From assembly GCA_023053545.1 (NCBI GenBank), contig JAKZAN010000005.1:9734001-9798000 (forward strand): DNA of 64,000 nt, written 5' to 3'. Within the stretch, counting starts at the first letter, position 1, and every line of letters begins with the position of its first letter. Shown one piece after another: positions 1 to 15,400 of the stretch. The translations under genes were made by a program, and so were the position numbers. Origin of the DNA: Lepidurus packardi. Taxonomy: Eukaryota; Arthropoda; Branchiopoda; Notostraca; Triopsidae. The notes under the pieces are model-generated. The model made no database searches, was not told the origin of the DNA, and saw only the letters and a program-made list of their open reading frames with translations.

Positions 1-980
1 ATGCGGATAATGGTTGCTGCAAATGAATCAAGTCCGCAAGTCACGGCGAAGAAAAAGTCGTTTTTTGATGATTGAGCTTGGAAATTAAGCAAAGCGCCTA
101 TAGACTTCTTTGAACACCTGAAAGAAAGGTAACGGTGCCGACCATATGAATAAAAGGTCCGATTTTGAATGCGCTCATAGGTAAAGGCATTAGCTTTTCG
201 GCCAACTGCCCCCAATGTTATAAGAATAGGAAAATTTAAAATTTGGAGGCAACAGGCCGAGATTATTCAGCTAAATAATTTAATTACTCTGTTAATATGC
301 ATAATTGACATAGTTCAGAAATAATATGCATAATTCAGACAGAACACTTCATTTGATGTTTTTATATAAAAAAAAAACTAACCCTTCCTCCCCCTTTAAA
401 ATTGAAAGTTTAACTCGAAGTAAGTTGGGTGTTGAGTATTCAAAGAATTCAAATTTTCCAAAGAATGCATTACTCTTTTGCAAATTGTACGCAAATAATA
501 CGACTATTTGCCAAGACTGGACTGCGTCTTTTAGTTTATTTTAGAGAAATTAGAAATTGATCGTTCACGTCAGGTTTCGGTACCCGTACATTCATTCTGT
601 CGCGCATGTGTGTTTCTCTCACACCATCCTGGCACTTTTTTAGAGAAAGAAAATAGCACTTTAATCGCACTGACTTTTCCAACTTTCCTTTTTCTTTTGC
701 ACAATAAAGGCTAGGCATTCTCATGGCTCTCCTGCCCAGGTACAGTAACCCCATGTCAATGCACAACACAATGTGACTAGACTTTGTCCGCCATTTGCAT
801 TTGTCTCCTGCCAAGGCGTATTGGGTGCGCTAAATAATTAACCGCTAACAAACAAACTTTAGATGGCTTTCGCGTAAAGACGAGAGGCAAAACATTATCA
901 CTAGCGAGTTGTAACAAAAAAGGGGAAAATTGTGTTCGAGAAGGCTTGGCTAACTCAGATTTTGGCTTCTCATCGCGCAG
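1..980. other. Presumed intron or upstream part of the alpha2/delta gene; no exon seen
   Basis: No stretch here gives a convincing exon on either strand. The first recognisable coding exon of the alpha2/delta gene starts at about 981, directly after a ...CGCAG acceptor. This stretch is therefore most simply the intron upstream of it. The sequence is AT-rich and shows no obvious repeats. Confidence 0.5.
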
Positions 981-3485
981 GCAAGGCATCTACCAAATGT
1001 TCGGCATCAACGTGGTCTTCGTGGCGACGCGTAGTGGCCTCACGCGGTGGCAAGACGCACACTCTATGAACGACAACACGCAGCCATTTCCGCCAACTCA
1101 TCCACGGTAAAAGACCCCTCCCTTTTCTATTTTGAATTTGTCAAACTGGAAATCTAACGAGAAATACTAAGAATCTTAATACATTCAAAACCAAAAGCTC
1201 TCGTCGAGCTCGACGACCGTTCAGAAAACGGTTGTACGATGCGCAAACTAACATCAAACGCCCACGCTTTCGGTACCAAGAAACTCCACCGAAATACGTT
1301 CCGAAACCGTTAGGGTAAATGATTTTAAGTTCTTGTGGTTTGGTAGGCCAGCCGCTGATTCCACTACTCCTTCGCGAGCGTAGATTTGTACAAACGCTTG
1401 CAATTGGAATTTTACAGTCAGAGGATAATTTCTATCCCGAAGTTAGTAACATTTCTTCCATTATTTGATCGTACTAGGCATTTCAGCGAGACTAACAAGC
1501 GAACTGTGGATGAAGTTTGGTACAAAAGAGCCGTGGAACAACATCATATTGAACCAGACAGCTATGTCTTCTCGGTACCTTTCGACGCTGGTAAGTTTGG
1601 CCTTATCCAAACTTTCTATTCAGAATGTATAAGATTTTTTGTTTTGTTTTGTAACAGGGCTGCGGAATGACAGTGTGGTGACGGCTACGCACGCTATCTA
1701 TGTGGAGCACAACGGTCATAAAGCGCCCGCTGCTGTCGTTGGACTGCAGTACAAACATTCCATGTTTTCCCAGACTTTCTTCAACATTAGCTCTGGCGTA
1801 AGTTCAGAAGAAATAATTCCTTCCGTAGTCTCATAGTTCGCAACCCAAAGTTTACCCATTTACTTTCAAACCTTGGTTTCAATGACGTGAACGACGAACG
1901 GCTACAGTAACCTGTACTTAATAGTTTAACGCTACCAACAACCCTTCCACTGAGTTGTGAGTTAACTGCATAGTGTTACGTAGTTACAAAAGTTCTGTCA
2001 TGGTTGCCAATTAAGTTCAAAGTTAGGTTGGGTACATAACTAACGTCCGTTTAACTAAACTAGTGTACCGGCGCGGGTCCCTGTGGGAAAACTTGCAAGG
2101 ACGAAGCCTTGGAGTGCTACGTCTTGGACAACAGTGGTTTCGTTGTCATTTCTGAAGACAACACCAAAACCGGTCAGTTCTTTGGCGATATTGACGGCAT
2201 GATTATGGATTCCCTCGTCTACTACGAAGTTTACCAGAAAATCCGGATCTACGACTACCAAGCTGTTTGTTTGGACGCTTCTTCCCATAAGAACGACGCC
2301 AGTTTCCTCCTCACAGTAATATATTACTAGTTTTCTCTTTCTAATATTCTTCAAATTCCTGCAATCCATCAGATTCAAAAAAAAAGTTTCCTTTTTAATT
2401 TGAGAAATTCCTCGCTTCTTATCTAGTAAATTCTGCTACGTTGAGTTCTCGTCCACGACATTTTGCAACGATTTCATCTCAACTTTCCCTTTCTTCCTCA
2501 ATTTCTTTTTCAGCCCATCCGGTACGTGAAATGGTTGGCACATTGGTTTGTGGGTCGAATGGCTTGGATGCTCCTGCAAACACAGATAGCTGAGCTAATA
2601 AATTCAGATTGGGCGTACGCGATGGCACAGGAATTCGATTCGGCCGCCGACGAAGAAGAAATGGACTCCATAAGTAACTCGAATTCCTGCTCGACCAAAC
2701 AAAATTAAATTTTTATATTATTTATCTCCTTTATTTCTTTTCAGACCATGCTTCGCCGAGTCCGGAAATCTTTCAAGAGGAAGGTGACACCTACAACCCG
2801 TATGAGGAAGGCAGCCCCCCTCTTGTTATGGACGACGCGTACATCAACCGCACCCGGCCAGTACCTTGCGATAAACAAACAGATCTTTACGCTTTGCAAC
2901 CAGACCGCCTCAAGGAAGGCAATGAAGCCAAGCCCCTCAAGGGTCGTTTGACTAATTGCAGTCCTAACATCCTTCATTCGCAGCAATGCGGCCGGTAAAG
3001 ATAAAAAAAGATGACACTTTTTTACTATTTGAAATTCATTACTTGTTTCGTTTTTGCCGACTTGTAGATCTTTCAGTGCCCATAAGATACCTCACACGAA
3101 TTTATTGCTGCTCGTAGTGGACACACTGTGTCCCTGCGAGACTCGGCGTTTGAGTATAGAACCTACACAGGTGATTTATAACGAGACGCAAGATTGTGAG
3201 CGTCTCCGAGAGCCGTTGTACCGCCAACGTCCAGGCGTTTGCATCAGTTACCATCCAGAGGTGAGTTTCTGTCCTTTTAAGTTGAAGATTTAGCCAACCT
3301 TACGCGATACTGAACTGTCGTACAATTCACAACCTTAATTCGTGGAGTTAATTCCTATATTTCTTGGGGGAATTTAGGAGGAGGAGATTAAATTATGTGG
3401 CGGTGCTTCCCAGTGTGTTACGGTGTCTTATGGAACAGTAGTGGGCGTGTTGCTCATTAGCCAAGTGATGCTACATTTTTCATGA
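981..3485 (+). CDS. CACNA2D: Voltage-gated calcium channel alpha2/delta subunit, C-terminal part (5' end outside the window)
   Basis: This is an auxiliary subunit that aids surface trafficking and gating of high-voltage-activated calcium channels; the protein is extracellular and membrane-anchored. Exons: 981-1106, 1478-1590, 1658-1797, 2064-2315, 2514-2673, 2745-2994, 3068-3260 and 3378-3485, all with GT-AG junctions and matching phases. The first exon reads NVVFVATRSGLTRW, typical of the alpha2/delta region after the VWA and Cache domains. Later exons are cysteine-rich, including CTGAGPCGKTC and VVDTLCPCETR. The last exon gives CGGAS followed by a hydrophobic stretch and a stop at 3483-3485. 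A CGGAS-like site before a hydrophobic tail matches the GPI-anchoring signal known from alpha2/delta proteins. The acceptor of the first listed exon could lie a few bases further 3'. The N-terminal half is missing, so the subtype (alpha2/delta-1 to -4, or the insect straightjacket group) is not resolved. Confidence 0.9.
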
Positions 3486-4941
3486 CAAGTGTGTTCAACC
3501 ATCCCTTCAAAGTTTTCATGTTTGGGATAATATGAAAAGAGCGATGCCCGGAGGAGTATTTTTTCCTTTTTTTTTAATTTTTACGTCCTCTCCCCCTCTC
3601 TTAAAGAAATTCAGCATGAGTAAACTCTATGTCGATAACTATAACTTTTTTTCTCTTGTTTTTCTTTTTCTGGAACTCGATTTTTAAACCCGCGAAAAAA
3701 GCTTTTGCAAAGGCAATCCAAAAGGTGTCTAATTAACTCCCAGTTGGTTAATAACTAATTTCCCCCTTTTTTCGGAGTCCCCGAGACAAAAAGAAAAAAA
3801 TGGGATGGGCGACTACTATGTTATTTATGGAGCCAAAAATTTATAAGTGACGTTTTATCGGCCATGAATGAATGCATGTGAATAAGAAGAGACACGAAAA
3901 TGTTTCTCGGCCTTTTCAAGCATCGGTGCGGAATTTCCAAGCATTAGTGCTACCTTCTATATACATATCAAGCCCTATACGCCATGTGTTGGGGAACATG
4001 AGGACACACCAATTATTGTTAAAAAATTGTCTCGTAGGCTTTTTTTGGAGGAATTTTTTTTTCTTGGAGAATGAAGTTGTTTCATAGTTTGTCAGAAAGC
4101 TAAGAGATGCAGGGTCAAACTTGCTTTTTCTTTTCTTTTCGTAAAAGAATGAAGTGACGCGAATGTGTGTGTATGAGTGTGCGGGTGTAAATGTAAAAAG
4201 CCAAGTTAAGTTTGGAAGAAGGAAGGATGGATGTGCCTGTTGTTTCTTTGCCCAGCAAGCGAGCCTCTATTCGTGTTATTTCAGTATCCAAACTTTGCGT
4301 TTTTGTACGAATGGCTGCAGCGTTAATTAAAAAACAACTCTGGTCTCCAAGCAAAACCAGTTTTCACGCTTATAACAAGTTGAGCCTACTTTGCAGGCTA
4401 CTAAGCACACGGAAACTTTCTCAATCTATACTGGTACAGGAATGGTGTGCTTTAAGGAATAATTCATTGTTGTCTACGATACAAGCCATTTCGGCGTATG
4501 GTAAATTCTAACAGTGATAACCTGGTTATATCGAAGTCATCCGTTGTCATTTCGATGTTATATGGAAGTCTAAAGCTCGACAGACATCCGATAAGTTAAC
4601 TTAATAGGACATAAGCAAAACTAATCGCTTCTTGTATGGCTAATTTAAGAAATTGTTGATATCACTGTTTTTCACTACGCACCGAACGAAATCCGTCTGC
4701 TCAACTCGAAATTCCGTTTGCTCAACCAATCTTGCCCCAGTGGCGGCAAACTAGTCATATTAGAACTAAACTAGACAAACTACACGGAATTTCGTAACTC
4801 ATTAAAGTTAAGTTAACTTAAAATAAACCTGTCATACTAAAAAAAATACGAGTTTACTCTAGTATATCATAAACTAACTTATGCTTTCTCGGTGAAAGAT
4901 TACAAACGAACTGATATTATTAAAAACATTTAAGCTGTATT
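3486..4941. other. Intergenic region between alpha2/delta and Gemin2
   Basis: I see no supported gene. It holds T-rich tracts, probably 3' UTR of the upstream gene, and a GT-rich patch near 4160-4190. Near 4685-4728 a unit of about 21 bp containing CCGT(C/T)TGCTCAAC occurs twice in tandem. The open frames here are short and look like chance. Confidence 0.5.
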
Positions 4942-6046
4942 TTAAGCTTCTGACACAGAATCCGCTACGTCCGTTTGACCAAAATAACGGCCCACTAAGC
5001 AAATAAGGAGATTGAGCTGGGACAAAAGAGGATCTTCTTTGGTTTCCTGCCAAATGTGAAGTTCAAAGTTTGCTTTTTGTTTGAACATTCGGTACTTTAC
5101 TAATCTTACCAACTTTGCTCGGACCTTGGCGCACAACCGAGCCATATTCCTAATAACGCTGCAGGTTTCAGGCGTCAAAGGCTTTTCGAGCATGGCTAAT
5201 AGTGCATATAACCAACGGCCTTGGGCTACCGAAAATCCGGCTTGTTCAAACCACTGCACGTGGTATTCCAAAAGCGTTTCTACGCTTGGCTAGAGCAAAT
5301 AAGGTTTTAACTAAGTCTTCCGCAAGAACGTTTTCATTCTAGGTTCACTTGGTTCAAGTTTAATAAGATGCTCATTAATGGCGGCGAGCCTTCATCTCCA
5401 GAATTTGGGATTGGCTCCGGAATTTCAGATTCTTCAGTTCGGTTAAGTCGCTCTTGAAAGGTTTTTCCAAAACATAGTTTGCACCAACACATTTCGTTAT
5501 TTAAATAGGGCTAAATAAGAATAAAATGTAAATGTTTTCAAGACCCTTGAAGTGGTATGGCTTGGGCTTATGTACAAACTTGACAGGAGGATTAGGAGTG
5601 GATCCAGATTCAGCAACTTGGGCCGCAAATTTGGCAAGTTTTTGGCGAAGGGAGGAGAATTCTGCGACTTGGAATTGCTGCCATTCTTGAGAAGGAGCAA
5701 ATCCTTGCGGAGCTGGATCGCAACCATTTGTCTGTTTTTAAATTGCATATTAACTTGAGTAATTAAGGTTTATTAAGCGCCCTTCTCTTACGTCTGAATA
5801 TTGGATTGTTTGTATCTTGAGTTTAGTAGTGTCGATAGTGGCTACCACAACTTCCTGGCATTTCCTGGCTTCCAAACTGTTAACATGAAGAAAATATTTA
5901 CAAATTTAGAAGTAAACCATTCAAAAATATATATCTTACATGACTCTTTTAAGATATTCTTCTCCAGAGCTTGGTGCGACACTCATATCGACATCTTCAT
6001 CTCGTACGTCATCTAAATACAACGCTTTATGCAAGAAGTCTTCCAT
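4942..6046 (-). CDS. Gemin2: Gemin2 (SMN-interacting protein 1)
   Basis: Gemin2 binds SMN and the Sm ring and is needed for spliceosomal snRNP assembly. Exons, in transcript order: 6046-5940, 5876-5792, 5731-5576, 5510-5349, 5289-5110 and 5046-4942, giving about 264 residues (human protein about 280). Evidence: the N-terminal frame passes through GEEYLKRV and then CQEVVVATID, as in Gemin2. The C-terminal part has QGRWLYALLAMLEKPLTPET and LNLLICLVGRYFGQTDVAD, which closely match the conserved Gemin2 C-terminal domain. The start at 6046 is the first ATG of the N-terminal exon. The donor of exon 3 (5576) is the least certain junction. The last intron (5109-5047) is 63 bp, a multiple of three and free of stops, so its retention would insert 21 residues in frame. 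I treated it as an intron because removing it restores better similarity to known Gemin2. The gene is divergent from the MetAP2 gene. Confidence 0.92.
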
Positions 6047-6945
6047 AATTTTCTATAGAATTTTCACGTGTTACTTGTTTACAAATTGTTCCCTTGTTGA
6101 AATAACTTCCGTAAGAGAACGCAAAACGACGGAAAGCCGCCAAATTCAAAGTCTCGCTTGAGACGCATAATGGCTAGAGTTGAAGTGAAAATAATCAGCC
6201 GATAATCACTATCCAGTGTATTTATCTCGACACTTAACCAGCCTGTCTCCGTTCTTTGTTACTCAGACTATGTCATGCGAACTTAAGAAATGGAATATCA
6301 GTGCTCCAAGCTGTTGGATGACTGATATGCTCGGATGTGCATAAATCATTCACAACTACGAGCATCAGTGATTATGGGTACTATCCTACTCTGCATACCA
6401 AACGCAGCTTTTAGACTGTCATCTTAGATTCCATAAACCGTAAGTAACTTCTCGTTTTACATGAACTAATCAAAGATTCCCTTTATTTGGCGGTTCGTCC
6501 AAGTCGATTTTTCTTAAGAAAATGGCAAGTCAAAGTTAATATATAATAGCCCTTCGGAGCAAATAGCACATACTAACAGCTATAACACGAGTGGTAGAAA
6601 GAAACGACAATATGTAATTTTCCTGAAAAATACGATATTATTACGTCCTTATCAAGGAATTTTCAATGTAATTTACATATTCCCTTCGCTTTTGCTTTTT
6701 TTGCCCCTAGAGGTGCCTAGAGTCGGAGCTCTTTCATTAGGAAGATACCGATCTGCTCAGCTGGTTGGTGATTGGGTGTTCAAAACAAATTGAAGAATAT
6801 TAATCTCAGAATAGCTAAAGATTTTCGTACTTGTTTTCAGTGAAATCGGCCAATTGACGCCAATTCAGAGCTTTCAGCCTTCTTTGGATCAAAAGTGCTT
6901 CCAAATCTCGTTAACTTCGGCTCGTTTGTGCTATAGTGTGTTAAA
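6047..6945. promoter_or_regulatory. Divergent intergenic region between Gemin2 and MetAP2 (probable promoters)
   Basis: About 0.9 kb separates the two start codons, which point away from each other. No TATA box is evident close to either start, as is common for housekeeping genes. A good 3' splice site (TTGTTTTCAG, ending about 6840) lies roughly 105 bp before the MetAP2 ATG. MetAP2 therefore probably has a spliced 5' UTR with its transcription start further left. That the region drives both genes is inferred from the arrangement only. Confidence 0.45.
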
Positions 6946-9268
<2,323 letters not shown>

Positions 9269-9467
9269 AAAAGAATGAAAAGTGAAAAGAACGAAAAAGT
9301 CAACCGGGTTTCAATCGCCCAAATCTCCCAATTTATTGGAAGAGAAAAATACAAAAAGTACTCCCTTAATAACTTCCCAGCTATTATATTGTATATAGGA
9401 AAAACTGGATATGTTCAAAACTTCCAAAATTGGGACTTGGAATTTTTGTGTGTCGCATATGTTTTCT
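9269..9467. other. Short convergent 3' region (MetAP2 and GPCR)
   Basis: Only 199 bp lie between the MetAP2 stop (+) and the GPCR stop (-). A TTTATT at 9332-9337 reads AATAAA on the minus strand, about 130 nt past the GPCR stop, and is a plausible poly(A) signal for it. No equally good signal for MetAP2 is seen here, so its transcript may run into the GPCR 3' exon and the two UTRs may overlap. Confidence 0.45.
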
Positions 9468-12400
9468 TTACATCACAGTAATGCATGATTCTATTTCGGT
9501 TTGGCTATGCTGATTGTCCGAGTACAAAGAGTTTTGGAATCGACGCTGAGGCAGTCGCTCTTGGCCACGCCCCATCCACCTTCGGGGCAAAGTGCTGTTG
9601 GCCGAAGGACAGCAGGCACAATAGCAGCAGCTTTGCGTCGTAGTAGGCGATTCCTGGACACAGGCCCCCCAGCAGCACTTGCGAGCCATGGAGCGCCGAA
9701 AGTTGCGCGACATGAGCGAGTAAACGATGGGATTAATGCAGGAATGCACGAAGGGCAGCAAGAAGCATGCCACGCGAAGCGAGTACGTGGTAGGCGTGTA
9801 CTCAATCTCTTGTTTTTTCATAAAGATGTCCATAATGAGACGAGGGCCCCAGCAAATTAGGTATAAAAGGACCACCAAGATCAGCATCTTGATTACCTAG
9901 AGGTGAAATGCAACGATAGTCAGTTTCCCTTTATATTCGTTTATTTGTTCTACTCTTTGTCAAAGAAATAAACGCAGTTTCACTAATTTCCCGATAAAAT
10001 TTCGTCTTACTTGCTTCACTATCAAGAGTTCACGTTGCAAACTGCTGGAAGTTGAGGATTTATTATCTAACGTTTTTAAAGCTTGGGCGTAAAGGGAGGG
10101 GGTGCATAAAGAGGTAAAACGGTAAAAAGGGACTTTATGTTTACTGTTCTTAGATAAGCAAACCGAATTTTACGGTTCCGAGAACCCTTGTGTTCATATG
10201 CCAAGATTTTCCCTCCGCCATCTTTGTTAATTTTAAAATGAGGTAAGAAATTAGGATGGAAATGAAGGAGACCGGGAAAAGGCAAGCGTTTCCTAATTTC
10301 TGGCAGCCACTCATTTTTTTATTGAATTTCTCTTCAATGCTATAAGCGCATACGGGTCGTTTTTAGATTAATTTTATTCCTCAGTAATTTTCTACCTGTT
10401 TTCGGGCTTGACGGGGGTCGTCGGTCCGGAAGGGGCGGCGACGAATTATGCTCCTCCCACGCACGCTCTAACACGTTTGATTTTTGTATAAACATTTTAT
10501 CAAATAAAAAAGTTCTCAAGAAAAGAAGATCGGAATCGTTTATACTTGAGACATGTAGTTTTCGGAAGACATGGGTTGATGGGCGGGACTTTGCGAATGC
10601 AGGCGCCTCAATTCAATGTGATTGTGCTTGGCACCAGGCGTAGGAGCTGCGAAGGTTCAAAAGCTGTCATTAATACAAAGGTTTCTTAGATTTTCCTATT
10701 TTTTTAGGAGGGAGAAAAAAGGAAAAAATATGGTTATGGCATGTACTTGAGTGGGTGGATCCGGAAGACGTTGCTGAGTGGCAAAGTTCGGTGGCTGATC
10801 CTCGACAGGGTCCGTGGCACGGAGTATGACAGGGGGCGTGGCTACGGAAGGAAGCATGGTAGGCGTAACGAAGACTTGGCTGTGAAGAGGGCCGATTGCT
10901 CATTGACGTTGCCCGGTGACTATGGTCACACCAATGCCAGAAATTGAACGCCTTTTTAGTATTCTGCACAGACATGTGGCATTTCCTGTTATTATTTTTT
11001 ATTTATTTTTTTCCTATTTTAGATTTATTTATTTTTTTACTTTTTTTTCCTGTTTATGCAAGAGAGATCGCAAAGTGTGCAGTATGAATTGAACGTAAGT
11101 TTTTAGTCCCCTGACAAAAGTTCAGGTCTTACGTGTCGACAAATATTTGTCAAAAGTTGGTCTAGACGTGTTTATAGAGTTGAAAAACCTTTGGGATGCA
11201 AAACAAGTTCCTGCAGAATGCTTGTATGCAACTTACTAAGCCAACTAAGATCTGTTTTTCAAATTGGGATGGTGAAGTATTCGTTTGTGTTCCATCTTTG
11301 AATAATTGAGAGTAGGGCAAGGTAAACTAGCTCGCACAGACTAAATGTGTAGCTTTAATTTGAACTAAAGTATGTATGTTCAGAAAATAATGAGACTGGG
11401 AGCGAAAGTTTGGAATAAGCGAAAAAATTTTCTTGAAAAGCGTTCGGGAAATTAATTCTAATATGTAAGAAAGGGTGAGTTTTTAAGGAGAAGCTGCAGT
11501 TCCATCGTCTAGGATGAGTTTTGCTTTGCTTTTTTTTTTAAGGGAAACATTGGCTTATAAAAAAATGAATTGAAGGAATTATTACTTTTTTCACTATGTT
11601 TTGGAGCTTCAAGACTTTCATTAGTTTTGAGAGGTATTGCTGTTAAAAAGGATGTCTTCAAACTCAAAAACCTTTGTCGCGATAAATGCGAGGATTATTA
11701 AAAACAAAGAAAAAGGACTGTGAAATAACAATGAACGTGACATCGATTCTTCATGAATAGACGTTCTCGCCCTAAGGAAATCAAGTGTGACTTTTATAAT
11801 GAGTGAGAGTTTCATTGTTTTCATTGTCTTTCGACGAACTTTTTGGCAGTCATCACTAAGCGTATGACAAAGATTACTAACTAAAATATGAATCATGGGA
11901 ACATTGTTTCGGTTTCTATCAGTGAAAACGAGGAAGATTTTATAAATGTTGCAATTCCTATTGTTTCGAGTTAAATTTGTGTTTTGACCAAATTTATTCG
12001 CCATTTAAAAAAAGTTTTTTTTCATTGTTCCGCAACAGTATTCTCCAGTAACAAATATTCTCCGTGTCGTAGCAGCTGCGTTTTCATGATAATAATAGCT
12101 TTGTTACTTCTATTGTTGGAAGAATTTTATTTTGTACATTCCTGTTTTTTTATGAAAAATTTAATTGTTGAAACAATTTATTCAGGTTGCTAATCTTAGC
12201 AACAAAGAGACCACAGAAATCCTGTTAGAAAAATCTGCGAGCTGTTAGAAAAAACATCTGCTAGAAAAATGTGAAAGATTCCTTCGTTTCTGAAAGAAAG
12301 ACTAACAAAGCGGTAAGGGAATCTGACGATGAAAATTTCTTCTTTTTGGGTAATTTTGATTTATTATGTATATATATTTTAATTTAGTAATAGACAGAGA

Positions 12401-15400
12401 TAGAGTTAAATTCCTACCTGTTGGTGTTTGTAAGGAGGGTCATATTCTGTGTAGAAATCCAGAGCTCGCGGATGACCGCCGCGTAGCATACTGTCATGAG
12501 CAACCCGGGCAAAGCGAACAGTATGAGAAACTGATAGACGGAGAAGGCTAGGGCGTCTTCGCGGTCGAGGCAGTAGTGGATGGTGACACTCACGGAAGTC
12601 TGTTGGTTCACGAAGGTCATACTGGAAATGCCCTATACATAACAAACAAGTGAAACAAACAAGACTTGGTTTGATAAGCACTTCAAAACTCGTGTTTCAC
12701 TGTACGCTTTCCAACTACCCTAAATGCTCCCTAGAGGGAGTGTTTAGGTTAGTTATGAAACCCTGCAACAAGTATTAGATTACACGGTTAATTCAAAGGC
12801 GGGGCCACACCGTTTAGAGGGATTTCATTTCATTCTTGCCTTCAAAATTCACTTATTAAAGGCTAATTAAGTTTAGCACATAAAAAAGGCATTTTCTACT
12901 CGTTGTAACAAAGTTCCAAGGTGAACTTTGATCGTTTTATCATTACAAACGTTTTATTCGTCACAAACCCTTCGGAACTATGCGGGTTTCATGTATGTAC
13001 TGATGGTTAAGGTAGAGTTATAAAAAAAATTGATAGGGGGGATAGAAAGAGGAAGAAATTACCTTGGTAACGATGACAGGTGACGTCAGAAGGAGCGAAA
13101 TGACCCAAACTCCAATGACAGCTTTCCGACAATTGCTCATCGTGCAAAGCGATCGGGATCGCATGGGAAAGACGATTACTATAAACCTGTCGTAGTAAAT
13201 TACAGGGAAACAAGAAAACAAGCGGGCGGATCAATGTTGCTTTGTAATATGAGTCGTGTGTTAATCAAAGACGAAGACTAAACTCCGCTTTGTCTTAGCA
13301 GCTAAGGCGTTAATTACCCACTGGGATTCAGCTGGATTTAAAGAGCGTTGGGAGATTGCGCATGTGGGGTTTTTCAGAAGCAATAGAGTGCTCAATGTGA
13401 CTGCAACTTGAAGAACGACTGGAAATCAGAGGGCTTTTGTGTCTTACGAGACGGAAACACCCCTGGGACAGATTTGGCAGACTTTTTTCGAGCCTTTTAG
13501 TGGCAAGTTGGGGAATAAGAAGAGCGGAATGGAGTACATGGGGTTTTGGGTTGATTGTTGCATGAACAAGTAGCAATGGAGAGTTTAATTTCGTAACATT
13601 TTCCTTTTCACTTACAATAGATGTAAAGTGAACCGATAAAAGAGAACGTGTTCAGGACCCGCTCTTTGAAGTTAAAAAGTAAAACTGCGAAGAAATGTAG
13701 GTTCATAAAGAAATATTTTTTTTACTAGAACATATAAGCATTTTATTAGCTTGTATAGGTCCCTTAGTACTCTTGAAGGGGAGACCGAATGCCAAGAAAT
13801 ATAGCTTTATGAAGAAATATTTCTTTAGGGAAGCATTTAAGCATATTAGCAGCTTTTAGGGTTATCGTCCTATGGAATGGTAACGGTAAACTTCGAAAAA
13901 AACGCATTTTGAACGGGAGGCTAATATATTTCAACGGTTTTTAATGGTAAAAACTCGACGAAAAAGGTAGATATTTGAAGAAATATTTTTGGAACGTTAC
14001 TTTAATTTAATTAGTATGCTAATAATCCTCGCGTCTTGTTATAAAAGTGCAGTTAAACGTGAAGTGAAGAAATATTTGCTACGTGGGATCTAGAATGGAT
14101 TAATATGAAGTAATGTAGCTATATAAAGAAATCTATTTTGAAAGGTTCGCGTTTAATTTGATGGGTTTTTTATCTTCTGGGCATTACATGTCTAATGAAA
14201 TTGCTAGATGTGCTTGTTAAACTGGGGGACAGAGCCTGTAGCTAGAAGTAGCTGGAAGAAAGATACTGCTCATTTCTGCAGAATTGCTTCATTGCTACAC
14301 AAAGTGTTGCCATTTGCCAAACCATTCGACTTGAAGACTTTTCATAACCCCATTACCCCAACTATTTTTCAATTTTCGACACTTTTGCTAACGAAATTTG
14401 ACGGAATTTAACGAAAATTGACTAGTGTAGAACGCAATAATATTAGATGGAAAATTTCTGGATACAAAAAAAAATGGCAAAATGGGTAAGACTGATCCAG
14501 GCTCAAGACAACTAAGGATGAGTGACTGCTGTAATAGGGGAAGAAAATTGAGATAGGGAAGGCAGATGAGAATGAGTGGGAAGAAATGGTTCAAGGAGTG
14601 GTGACAGTAATTGCTGACCGATATCCCGAAGGGCTCTATCTTTTAATTGCTAGCGTAATTCATATTTGACAAGATAGAGCAAGGACTGTCTTAATTAGCC
14701 TCCTTTCGTTGTTCCCTCATCAGAAAGTAACCAAGCGCGTCCTATCTCTATCTTTTCCCGTTTATTACTGCGTTGGTCTTTTCCGTTCACCTTCCACGTT
14801 AGGATTAGACTTCAACTTTCGCAAAGGTTTTCGGTAGCTGTGGAATCAACTTCCGTGAACAGAGTCTCAAGTACGCTTACGCGAAACTAATTTCTCGATG
14901 CCGGGCAACCAAGAGCTGAACAACTCATATCAACAACTCTGATCTTTAGCTCGCGGAAGTTTAGAACGTACGTGTAAAGCTGCATCAAAAGATACCCACC
15001 GAACTTCCAAAAATATGGATTTTTTCTCCCTAAATATTTTTCCTTTTTTTAGTATTTACTGGAAGACACTTGCTATCTTCGGAAGCTTATTTCCATTGGG
15101 GATTACGAGTTGACAAGAACTCAGTTAGTAATTTTCTGCCCGAGGAGGTCTTCGGATTTCTCGTTTCGAAAGTCATCCTAAGAGTCTCAGAAATAGACTT
15201 TAGCTTTCTCTTTGGCAAAAAAAGTTTGCAAGAATTGGAATCCATTTTCCAATTGCTGTCTTAGTGCTATCTTCCTTTCCATTTGCCATTGATTGCTTGC
15301 ATTAGTGAAAGTCCTGACGGTGCATGCTTTTAGCCTACAGCCTTGGGGCTCGGCGTAGGAATCGCTAAAAGATCGTTAGAAAACATACCTCTCCAGGGAA

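Noticed and set aside
9501-9860. Plus-strand open frame over the last GPCR exon
   Set aside because: Antisense shadow of the TM6-TM7-tail exon, which has clear GPCR motifs.
10670-10975. Alternative frame of the GPCR loop-3 exon reading NTKKAFNFWHW
   Set aside because: The frame starting at 10879 (SQVFVTPTM...) matches the phase-2 donor of the previous exon and ends in phase 0; the alternative does not fit the upstream phase.
13690-14090. Reading the AGAAATATTTCT cores as heat-shock elements
   Set aside because: Heat-shock elements need GAA and TTC units spaced by two bases in alternating pentamers; here the spacing is different and irregular.
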